This document shows, one piece after another, positions 35,062-43,135 of a stretch of 64,000 nucleotides of DNA. The stretch covers positions 1 through 64,000 of the forward strand of contig CAZNRY010000002.1 in the NCBI GenBank assembly GCA_964575675.1, read 5' to 3'. Position 1 is the first letter of the stretch, and each line of letters opens with the position of its first letter. The notes beneath the pieces are model-generated. The model did not search any database, was not told the origin of the DNA, and worked only from the letters and a program-made list of their open reading frames with translations. This DNA comes from CAZNRY01 sp964575675. Lineage in GTDB: Bacteria > Eisenbacteria > RBG-16-71-46 > CAIMUX01 > VGJL01. Made by a program: the position numbers and the translations under genes.

Positions 35062-38000
35062 ATGGGACTTCAGAGATGCCCGAAAGGCCCCGGACCGCTT
35101 CCCGTTCCCTTGGTCGTCCGGAGCGCATTCTCCCTCGGCCGCGGGGCGAGCGCGAGCGGGGCATTGTTGGCGCGCGCCCGCGGGCACGGCTTCGATGCGC
35201 TCGCACTGACCGACCGCGACAACTTGTACGGCGCGATCTCCTTCCTCGCGCGCGCGGAGGATGCGGGCCTGCACCCGGTCCTTGGTGCGGAGGTCACGCC
35301 GCGCGCGCCGAATCCCCAGCGTGCGGTTGATCCCCCGTGCGAGGAGGGAATCCGGGGAGGGGGCCGAGGGCCATGCGGTGCACGCGGGTCGGCTGTTCTG
35401 CTGATTCGCGAGCCGGCCGGGTACGCATCCCTCTGTCGGATCTTGACGGCAAGGCGCTTGGCGCCGGGATTCGTCCTCGAGGATGCCGTTGCGCGGTGGA
35501 GTGCGGGGCTCGTCGTTCTCGCGCGCGAAGCGTCGTTGCTCGAACGTCTCCACCCGGCGCTCGCGCCCGGCACCCTCTACGCCGCCATCATCCGCCCTGC
35601 GCCGAGCATCTCCGACGAGCGGTGCCTACGGGAAGCGGCGCGGCGCCTGGGGCGTCCCCTCCTCGGAACGCTCGACGTCTACTTCGCAGGAAGAGAGGAG
35701 TGGGAGACGCACCGCGTCCTCGCGGCGATCCGGGAGCTCGAGATGGTGACCCGGCTCGATGCCGCGGCGCTTGCGCCGCGCTCGGCCTATCTTGCAGGCG
35801 CGGCTGAGATCTTCGAGCTGTTCGCCGATCAACCGTCGCTGCTCATCGCGGCGCGCGAGTTGGCCTTCTCCTGCCACTTCTCGCGGGGGGACCTTCCATC
35901 CCCTGGAACCCTCTTCCCGAAACTTCCGCTCCCGCCCGGCGAAACGGCCTACGACCGGCTCTACCGAATGACGCAGGAGGGACTGCGGCGCCGCTATGAC
36001 CGCGTGACGCGAGAGATCACGCGGCGTCTTGCGTCGGAGCTCGAGCAGATCGACACGATGGGGTTCACGGACTACTTCGTCGTGGTGGGGGGCATCTGCA
36101 CGGCGGCGCGCGCGCGGGGGATTCCAACCGTGGGACGCGGCAGCGGGGCGAGCTCGCTCGTCTCCTACCTTCTCGGCATCACGAATGTGGACCCGCTTCG
36201 CTATCGACTGACCTTCGAACGGTTCTTCCACCGTCTCCGCCGCGACCTGCCGGACCTCGACATCGATCTCTGCTGGCGCCGGCGAGACGAGGTGATCCGG
36301 CATGTTTATGAGACATACGGCGCCGATCGCGTGGCGATGATCTCGACACACAACCGCTACCAATCGCGCGGCGCGTTTCGTGAAGCCGGCAAGGCTCTCG
36401 GGATGACGGCCGATCAACTCGAGCCCATCGCGCGGGCGATTCCCTCCTTCAGCGATGCGCCTCTGGCCGAGGCTGCCCGCTCGACCCCCGTCGGACGGCG
36501 GTTCGATCTGAGCGAGCCGCCCCTGCCGGAGGTCTTTGCCGCCGGCGACCGGTTGACCGGTCTCCCGCACAGCTTGGGGATCCACTGCGGGGGAATCGTG
36601 ATCGGTCCGGGGCCGCTCGATCAGTGGGTGCCGCTCGAGACGGCGACGAAGGGGATCATCGTCACGCAGTACGAGATGCATGCGATCGAAGCTGTCGGCC
36701 TCGTGAAGATCGATCTGCTCGGCAACCGGGCGATCTCGACGATCGCCGAGACAATCGACGGGATCGCCGGGGCCGGCGATGCGCCGCCCGATCTGGCGCG
36801 GCTGCCCGATCCGGATGCCGCGACGGGCAGGATGCTCGCGCGCGGGGACGCGCTGGGGTGCTTCCAGCTCGAGTCGCCCGGGATGCGGAATCTCCTGCGG
36901 ATGCTCGAGACCTCGGATCTGGACGGCACGATCGCGGCCCTGTCACTGATCCGGCCCGGCCCCGCGGGCTCCGGGATGAAGGAGCGCTTCATCCGCCGGG
37001 CGCGCGGTCTCGAGGCGACGAGCTACCTTCATCCCTCGCTCGAACCTCTTCTGGCGACGACCCACGGGATTCTCCTCTACGAGGAGGACGTGATCTGCGT
37101 GGCGAGTGCGATCGGCGGTTTCGACCGCGCCTTGGGAGATCTGCTGCGGCGGGCGATCGCCTCCGCAATGGCGGTGTCTTCGGACCCGGCGCTTGGGGAG
37201 CGCCCCTCGGGCGGCGGGCCGGCGGGTCCCGATGACCCTTGGCGGGGGGGGACGATTCGCGAGATCGAGAACCGCTTCATCGCGTGCGCGGTGCGAAACG
37301 GGGTCGACGCCGACGTGGCGCGGCAGGTGTGGTGCGAGCTGGCCCGGTTCGGCTCGTACGCATTCTGCAAGGCCCACGCTTCGGGCTACGGCGTTCTCGC
37401 CTACCAGACCGCTTACCTGAAGGCGCATCATCCGGGTCCGTTCTACGCGGCCCTTCTGAACAACCACCAAGGGATGTACCCGCTTTGCGTGCACGTGGCC
37501 GACGCGCGCCGGCACGGGCTTCGCTTGGCCCTCCCGTGCGTCCACCGTTCCGCCCCAGAGTGGAGTTGGGAGGGAGGTTCCCTCCGGTGCGGGCTCGCGC
37601 AGGTGAAGGGACTCTCGCGACGCACCCTGGAGGCGATCGCGGCGGAACGCAGGCGCGCCCCCTTCGACGAGATGGACGACTTCATGTCCCGGACCGGGGC
37701 GAGCGCGGCGGAGGCAGTTTCTCTGGTTCTCTGCGGGGCGCTCGACTCGGTCGGTGCGGGGCCCCGCCCGGCGCGACTCTGGCGCCTGCAATGCCGCGCG
37801 CGCGTCTCGGCGCGGGCGCTCGGGCCAACACCGCGGCTGGGCCTGGGCGGTGGGGTGGAGCAGGGCGGAGAGCCCCCGTGGCGCGAGTTCGAGCTTGAGG
37901 AGCGCGTCGCGCACGAGATGGAAACGCTGGACGTCGCGTTGAGCGCGCACCCGGTTGCGCTCGTCGTGCGACGGCTTGCCCGCGCCGGGCGCGCCGTCGG

Positions 38001-38334
38001 AAGGACCCCGGCCGGGCAGCTCCAACGAGAAGGTCCGGCGTCGGTTCTGGGGTGGGCCGCCGCGGCGCGGCGCGTGCGAACGAAACGCGGGGAGTCGATG
38101 CTCTTCCTGACGCTGGAAGACGAGACGGGCCTGGCCGAGTGCACGCTCTTCCCGAGCGTGTACGCGCGGTACGGACACCTCGTCCGGGCGGGGGGCGTGC
38201 TGCGTGCAACGGGGAAGGTCGAGGCGCCCTACGGAGCCCCGACCCTCAACGCGGCGCGCATCGAGTGCATCGATGCTGGATTTGGCAGGGCGGCAGATGC
38301 GCCGCCCGAGACTAGCGAAGCCGCAGGAGCTTGA
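35062..38334 (+). CDS. DnaE-type DNA polymerase III alpha subunit, probable accessory/error-prone copy
   Basis: About 1090 residues. The polymerase palm Asp pair is in PDLDIDLCWRRRDEV and the third Asp in VKIDLLGNRAISTI; TVGRGSGASSLVSYLLGI is the conserved fingers/palm block. An OB-fold domain ends the protein. The PHP domain is decayed: the initial HxH is replaced (VVRSAFSLG) and the usual TDH is TDRDNLYG, so no metal-dependent proofreading is expected there. The short length and this loss fit a DnaE2-like or error-prone enzyme rather than the replicase. ATG 35062 follows a palindromic promoter almost without leader; TTG 35020 and TTG 35110 are alternatives. The 3' end overlaps the next, convergent gene by 23 bp. 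Confidence 0.82.
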   Translation: MGLQRCPKGPGPLPVPLVVRSAFSLGRGASASGALLARARGHGFDALALTDRDNLYGAISFLARAEDAGLHPVLGAEVTPRAPNPQRAVDPPCEEGIRGGGRGPCGARGSAVLLIREPAGYASLCRILTARRLAPGFVLEDAVARWSAGLVVLAREASLLERLHPALAPGTLYAAIIRPAPSISDERCLREAARRLGRPLLGTLDVYFAGREEWETHRVLAAIRELEMVTRLDAAALAPRSAYLAGAAEIFELFADQPSLLIAARELAFSCHFSRGDLPSPGTLFPKLPLPPGETAYDRLYRMTQEGLRRRYDRVTREITRRLASELEQIDTMGFTDYFVVVGGICTAARARGIPTVGRGSGASSLVSYLLGITNVDPLRYRLTFERFFHRLRRDLPDLDIDLCWRRRDEVIRHVYETYGADRVAMISTHNRYQSRGAFREAGKALGMTADQLEPIARAIPSFSDAPLAEAARSTPVGRRFDLSEPPLPEVFAAGDRLTGLPHSLGIHCGGIVIGPGPLDQWVPLETATKGIIVTQYEMHAIEAVGLVKIDLLGNRAISTIAETIDGIAGAGDAPPDLARLPDPDAATGRMLARGDALGCFQLESPGMRNLLRMLETSDLDGTIAALSLIRPGPAGSGMKERFIRRARGLEATSYLHPSLEPLLATTHGILLYEEDVICVASAIGGFDRALGDLLRRAIASAMAVSSDPALGERPSGGGPAGPDDPWRGGTIREIENRFIACAVRNGVDADVARQVWCELARFGSYAFCKAHASGYGVLAYQTAYLKAHHPGPFYAALLNNHQGMYPLCVHVADARRHGLRLALPCVHRSAPEWSWEGGSLRCGLAQVKGLSRRTLEAIAAERRRAPFDEMDDFMSRTGASAAEAVSLVLCGALDSVGAGPRPARLWRLQCRARVSARALGPTPRLGLGGGVEQGGEPPWREFELEERVAHEMETLDVALSAHPVALVVRRLARAGRAVGRTPAGQLQREGPASVLGWAAAARRVRTKRGESMLFLTLEDETGLAECTLFPSVYARYGHLVRAGGVLRATGKVEAPYGAPTLNAARIECIDAGFGRAADAPPETSEAAGA

Positions 38335-41300
38335 CGCTTCTTTCGCCGGCGGCGGATCTGAGGCGCGCCCAGTAAACGCCCGCGGGGGCGGGGCGTCCAT
38401 CCTCGTCGGTGCCGTCCCAGACCTGCTGTCCCGCGCCGCGGGCGCGCCTGCGGGACGGGAGGAGCGTGCGAACGAGGCGGCCCGAGATATCGTAGACCGC
38501 TAGATCGCTGTCGCCCGCGCGGGGTAGAGACCAAGAAAGCCCCACGGTCCACGAGAACGGATTGTCGCTCGCCCGGAGGTCGAGGGCGAGTCTCGGCCCC
38601 GAGCGAACTCCCGTCCAGGGGCCGGCGAACTCACCGCCGGCATCCTCGATCCAGTAGAGATAGACGGTTCCCGCGGCCGCGGATGGGTCGCGGAAGCGGT
38701 AGTCGAGCCCGCCAGGGTCGTGGGGAAGAACCGGATCGCGCGAGACGAGAATCGCGTCTGCGCCCGGACGCGGCGAACCGTCGAGAACCGTCGGCGCCTC
38801 CCTCCAGAGGCGATACGCGCCGCCGGCCCGGTCACTCGGCACGGACCAGCGGAGTTCGAGGGCATCCGGCAGCTCAAAGATCACCCAGCTCGCGACGGCG
38901 ACCGGCGTGTAGTCGCCCTCGTAGTGCCAGCTCACCGTTCTGACCCGCACGTCCCAGCTGCGCTGATCCCTGCTGTCGGCGAACGCGTAACGGATTCGTC
39001 CCGCGTCGGCAGCCAGGTTGCCCTGGAGTGTGGCTATCTTCCCCCCAAGAATGCTGACGCTGTAGGGGGCGCCGATCCGGTTGGCGCGGGCATCGAAGCG
39101 CTGCGCGATCACGCGCGCGGAGTCGGCGGAGGTATCCCAGTACGTCACGACGAATCGTCCATCCGGGGCCATCGCCACGCGCGGGTACTTCATCCCGGCC
39201 GATCCCCCTCCGAGCTGGAAAAACGTTGGTTCATCCGATCGGCCGCCGCCGCTCTTCGCGCTGGGAAGAACGACGAGCAGGCCAACGACGCCGCCCCCTG
39301 TGTATGGCTCTTCGTCCCAGACGACGACGTAGCGATCGGCCTGGGACGCGACATCGGGATTCGATTGGACGACCGAGCCTCCTTCCTCAGGGATGCTGAT
39401 CGGGATGTTTGGCCCGATCTTCGTTCCCGTGGGCCCGATCCTCTGGGCGTAAACGTCAAAGTTGCCCATCCGGTCGTCGAGCCAGGCGATGACGGTCTCT
39501 CCGCCTTCCCCGGAGGAGATGGCGGGGCTGATCTGGGTGGCGCCCGCGTAAGCGCTATCCGCGATGCGGATCGTGTCGCTGTCGGCCGAGCCATCGACCA
39601 GAAAGCGCTGCGCGTAGACGTCCCCGGCGCTGAGCAACGTGCAGGTATCCCACCAGGCCAAGTAGAAGCCGCCGTCCCTCGTGGCCGCGAAGGCGGGTTG
39701 CCCCTGGATGCCCCCGCCGCAGGCGGAGGAGACGAGCGTGTTGCCGCCCACCGGCACGCCGGTCGGATCGTAGATCTGAACCATGACCCTCTGGCCGCCG
39801 GCGAGAAGCGCCGTCCAGGCTGCGACGAGGGAACCATTCATGGTCGCCCCGAGCGCGGGTCTGTTTCGGATCAAGTCGCGCATGTTGTCCGCCGGCGCAC
39901 TGGATGCCCCGCCGCTGATGTCACTGATCCGGAAGGACCCGCCCGCGGGGCGCCCTTCCGCGTCGAGATACGCCCCATAGATCCCCATCGTCCCCGAACG
40001 GAAGTCCTCCCAAACGACCGCGCCGCGATGATCGGGTAACAAAACGACATCGGGGAATGCCTGGGTCGATGTCCCATCCTTCGGATCGAGCGGGGTCGGT
40101 GCGCTGAGCGGGTGGCCTTCTGCATCCGCCGTGAGTTGGAAGAGCAACTCCCAACCCTCGCGGGCATCTGACCAGACAAGGCGCGCGGGCGTTGTGGAGC
40201 CGGGTAACAGCGCGAGGTGCCGCGGCGTGAGAGTCTGCCCCGGCGGAGGCGTCGGGTCGTCGACAACGACAATCGACCCGGCCGCGGTCGAGGGGAGAAC
40301 CACCTTCCTGGCATGGAAGCGTGCGCTTTGTGCAGGCCCGGCCGTCCAGACGACGAGAACGGAAGTTCCGTCGATCGCAAGCAGCTCGGGGCCGCGCGGC
40401 GTGACGGTCTCCTCTTCGCTCGATATCAAGAAGGATGGCGCCGCGGGGTTCAGATCCGCGTCGAGAAGACGACCGGCGAGGCTGACCTCGCCGGAGAGAC
40501 CTCGTGTCCAGGCGACGAAATAGCCCCCCGTCACACGAACGATTGCCGGCTCCTTCTGGATGACGAGAGGGTCGGATTCGACGATCCTCGCCTCTGCGAT
40601 CGCATGGCCGTCCCGATCGAACGCGCGTACTGAGACGCGCGCTGGATCCTGCGAGTCACCCGACCAGGCGACGACCCAACCTGCGGCCGAAGCGGCCACA
40701 CGGGGATCGCTCTGCACGTCCTCACCGCCGGGGTCGAGAGAGAAGTTCGAGAGAACCGGTTCGAGGGAAGCGGTGAGGACCTGGCCCCGCGCCTTCCTGA
40801 GCGGGGAGTCTCCTTCCGTCCAGACAATCAGGGCACGATCGCCGGAGACCGCGATGTGGGGAGTCCTCTTGGTGCTGTAGGGACCTTCCTCGGTCACGAC
40901 GATCGGGCCAGCGATGATCCCGTCTTGATCGACCAGGGCGGCCCGAACCTCCGGGTGGCCCTCCCGCGAATCGACCCATGTCAGGATCGATCGACCGTCG
41001 GCAAGCGAGGCGAGGAAGGGCTCGGAGACTTGCTCCGCGTTGACGTCGAAAGAGAAAAGCCCGTAGCCGTCGGTGACCGGCGAGGCCGGGCCGAGCGGCT
41101 CATCCTGAGAGTCGAAGGACCGCACGAAAATCGAACCATACCCCGTGCAGAAGTCGATCCAGGCGGCGGTCCAGGAAGCGTCGGAGTGAACGGTCGCGGT
41201 TCCGTCGCGCTGGTACTCTTGCCCGACCGTCTCCTCGTGGACTCTCCATTCTTCCGGCGGATTCGAAACGGCCGAGGTAGCGAGAATGAACGAGGCCAAG

Positions 41301-41335
41301 AAGGCAAGGCAGAGGATCGGGCTGAGCGCTCTCAC
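38312..41335 (-). CDS. Large secreted beta-repeat protein with C-terminal FlgD/T9SS-like domain
   Basis: A 1007-residue exported protein. A signal peptide (~1-24) is followed by ~750 residues of repeats resembling beta-propeller or WD-like blades (recurrent DGR-x-x-x-T/VW and SDAREGWELLF-type strands). A fibronectin-like stretch comes next. The last ~80 residues are a FlgD-Ig or type-A-sorting-like domain ending AVYDISGRLVRTLLPSRR ... PAGVYWARLRS. Such tails mark secreted proteins in FCB bacteria. GTG start with GGGAGGAACC. No enzymatic motif is visible; a surface or adhesin-like role is possible. Confidence 0.75.
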   Translation of the reverse strand: MRALSPILCLAFLASFILATSAVSNPPEEWRVHEETVGQEYQRDGTATVHSDASWTAAWIDFCTGYGSIFVRSFDSQDEPLGPASPVTDGYGLFSFDVNAEQVSEPFLASLADGRSILTWVDSREGHPEVRAALVDQDGIIAGPIVVTEEGPYSTKRTPHIAVSGDRALIVWTEGDSPLRKARGQVLTASLEPVLSNFSLDPGGEDVQSDPRVAASAAGWVVAWSGDSQDPARVSVRAFDRDGHAIAEARIVESDPLVIQKEPAIVRVTGGYFVAWTRGLSGEVSLAGRLLDADLNPAAPSFLISSEEETVTPRGPELLAIDGTSVLVVWTAGPAQSARFHARKVVLPSTAAGSIVVVDDPTPPPGQTLTPRHLALLPGSTTPARLVWSDAREGWELLFQLTADAEGHPLSAPTPLDPKDGTSTQAFPDVVLLPDHRGAVVWEDFRSGTMGIYGAYLDAEGRPAGGSFRISDISGGASSAPADNMRDLIRNRPALGATMNGSLVAAWTALLAGGQRVMVQIYDPTGVPVGGNTLVSSACGGGIQGQPAFAATRDGGFYLAWWDTCTLLSAGDVYAQRFLVDGSADSDTIRIADSAYAGATQISPAISSGEGGETVIAWLDDRMGNFDVYAQRIGPTGTKIGPNIPISIPEEGGSVVQSNPDVASQADRYVVVWDEEPYTGGGVVGLLVVLPSAKSGGGRSDEPTFFQLGGGSAGMKYPRVAMAPDGRFVVTYWDTSADSARVIAQRFDARANRIGAPYSVSILGGKIATLQGNLAADAGRIRYAFADSRDQRSWDVRVRTVSWHYEGDYTPVAVASWVIFELPDALELRWSVPSDRAGGAYRLWREAPTVLDGSPRPGADAILVSRDPVLPHDPGGLDYRFRDPSAAAGTVYLYWIEDAGGEFAGPWTGVRSGPRLALDLRASDNPFSWTVGLSWSLPRAGDSDLAVYDISGRLVRTLLPSRRRARGAGQQVWDGTDEDGRPAPAGVYWARLRSAAGERSVKLLRLR

Positions 41336-41549
41336 GGTTCCTCCCGAAGCGAACGCCCCGCACGGAACGCGGGGAAACCAACCCCCCCAGATCGACGGGC
41401 GATCGGTTCGATGAAACCGATCCGCCAGGACTGAGTGTAGGAACGGTCGTCCGGCTCGGGCAAGCAGAGAGTCGCCTCAGGCTCCGAGCCGCGAACGATG
41501 TGGGAGGAACGAATTACCCCCGCGCCGGCGAACCGATCTGTTCGGTGGA

Positions 41550-42137
41550 TCAGACGCCCCTGCGGGCCGCCTCGGCGAGAACTTCCGCCACACGCAGTGG
41601 GGCGTAGAGCGGCACGCCCGACTGCTCGAGCAACTCCCGTCCGCCCTCCTCCCTGTCGACGAGCGCAAGGGCGAGGACGGGGACGGCGCCCGCCGCGCGC
41701 ACAGCGTCGACGGCACGCAGGATCGAGCCGCCGCGCGTGACGACATCGTCGAGCACGGCGACCCGCGTTCCCTGCGCGCAATGTCCCTCGATCTGGCGGC
41801 CGGTTCCGTGGTCCTTGGCGGCGGCGCGGACGAGAAAGCCGCGAAGGGAGTGACCGTCGCGCCGCGCCTCGAGAATCAGTCCGGCGACGAGGGGGTCGGC
41901 CCCAAGGGTCGGACCCCCCACGGCGGTGACGCCGGCGGCACGCAGGGCCGGCCAGAGAACGGCGCATGCGGCGGACAGTCCGTCGGGATCGAGGGTCGTC
42001 TTGCGCAGGTCGAGGTAGTAGTCGCTCCACGCGCCGCTCGACAGGAGGAATCGGCCGCGCTGGAAGGAAAGAGCGAGGATCGCGTCGAGGAGCTTCTCAG
42101 GATTCGTATCCGCATCTGGTTGGGAGTGGATCGACAT
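41550..42137 (-). CDS. pyrE: Orotate phosphoribosyltransferase
   Basis: A 195-residue type I phosphoribosyltransferase making OMP from orotate and PRPP in pyrimidine synthesis. The PRPP loop VAVLDDVVTRGGSILRAVDA is intact, as is the N-terminal FQRGRFLLSSGAWSDYYLDLR block of bacterial PyrE. It stands apart from other pyr genes. Full length, cytoplasmic. Confidence 0.93.
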   Translation of the reverse strand: MSIHSQPDADTNPEKLLDAILALSFQRGRFLLSSGAWSDYYLDLRKTTLDPDGLSAACAVLWPALRAAGVTAVGGPTLGADPLVAGLILEARRDGHSLRGFLVRAAAKDHGTGRQIEGHCAQGTRVAVLDDVVTRGGSILRAVDAVRAAGAVPVLALALVDREEGGRELLEQSGVPLYAPLRVAEVLAEAARRGV

Positions 42138-42173
42138 GCGCGGAATCTAGATCCGGAGGGGAGGAAACGTCAA

Positions 42174-42212
42174 GCAGGGGACGCCGCGGAACCCCGGCGC
42201 GACGCCCCCTGC
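42174..42212 (-). terminator. Hairpin between the lipoprotein gene and pyrE
   Basis: Arms 42174-42188 and 42198-42212 pair at 13 of 15 positions around a 9-nt loop. On the minus strand it lies just after the lipoprotein stop and before pyrE, so it probably ends or attenuates transcription entering pyrE. It lacks a strong T tract. Confidence 0.45.
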
Positions 42213-42244
42213 AGGAGAATCGATGTTGGATGCCTGTGCGGGCT

Positions 42245-42790
42245 CTAGCCGATCTCGCCGCCGGCCTGCTCCATCGGCTCGTCGCTCGAGCCGCTGCGGC
42301 CTCCCGAGCCCGACCCGGGGGTGATCTCGTTTCCATCACCCTGCCCTGCCGGTAGGCCGCCGGTCGCGCCTGAGTATGAGAACCGCATCATCCCGCCCAT
42401 TGGGCTCTCATTGTTGCTTGCATCGACGGCCGTCACCCTGAAGATGTACTCGGCGCCGTTGGTCCCGGTGACGGTGAGGGTGTTCTTCAACAGCAGGCCG
42501 TCACCACTCAAGCACGTGTATGAATTGCCCCGCAACGGATCGGGGAAGTAGAGATAAACGCGGTAACCGGCCAGATCCGGCTCCGTGTTCTTGTCCCATG
42601 CGAGGGCGAACTTGCCGTGCATCTGCCAGTCGATCCGAGCGCCGTTCGGGGGAGTGGGCGGCGCCTGGTCGATCGTGCCGGGGCCGAGGGGCGTATCAGA
42701 GCTGTTGCTTCCGCAGCCGCACAGCGTGGCGGCCGCGAAGACGACCATCGCCAAGATGGAAAGGCGAATCGGGTGACGGGAATCGAACAT
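42245..42790 (-). CDS. Small lipoprotein with fibronectin-III-like domain
   Basis: A 181-residue protein with a lipoprotein signal. Hydrophobic residues ~9-25 lead to LCGC, with the acylated Cys at about residue 26 and the +2 residue Gly. A FnIII-like domain (~45-150; KFALAWDKNTEPDLAGYRVY, YIFRVTAVDASNNESP) follows and the tail is Gly/Ser-rich. AGGAGG precedes the ATG. It is likely anchored in the outer or inner membrane. No partner is evident. Unknown function. Confidence 0.7.
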   Translation of the reverse strand: MFDSRHPIRLSILAMVVFAAATLCGCGSNSSDTPLGPGTIDQAPPTPPNGARIDWQMHGKFALAWDKNTEPDLAGYRVYLYFPDPLRGNSYTCLSGDGLLLKNTLTVTGTNGAEYIFRVTAVDASNNESPMGGMMRFSYSGATGGLPAGQGDGNEITPGSGSGGRSGSSDEPMEQAGGEIG

Positions 42791-43135
42791 TGTAGGGTCC
42801 TCCTTCTGCTGGGTCCACGGATCGCCGGGACGACACGTGCCGCGAATCCGAGCTCGATCCCCGACATCTGCAAGCGGCGTGCCGGAGAAACCGTTGTTCG
42901 TGCAGATCCCATGACGTCCATTCGCTGGGGCATGCGGAGGTCGTCGCCGGGCGGCGACGCAGGCCGTAACCTGTGGCAGGTCCTTACGATACGGCGTCGC
43001 AGGCGAAGCGGGTCTTCGTGTGCCAAATCGTCCGAAGTTCGCCAAGCGCACGATGGTCCGCATCGGTGCGCGGATGGGCCGCGAAGGCGCTGGCATCCTG
43101 CACGATTTCGCCCATCGATTTGCACTTGGCAATGG
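42791..43135. other. 345-bp divergent spacer between lipoprotein and M23-like genes
   Basis: Both flanking genes read outward, so promoters must lie here, but no convincing -35/-10 pair was found. The plus-strand frame of the M23-like gene stays open through it and further into the antisense of the lipoprotein gene. That stretch shows no homology and is read as chance openness. Confidence 0.4.

Noticed and set aside
42617..43135. Upstream extension of the M23-like frame
   Set aside because: It runs antisense through the lipoprotein gene and lacks a signal peptide or homology; the gene is taken from ATG 43136.
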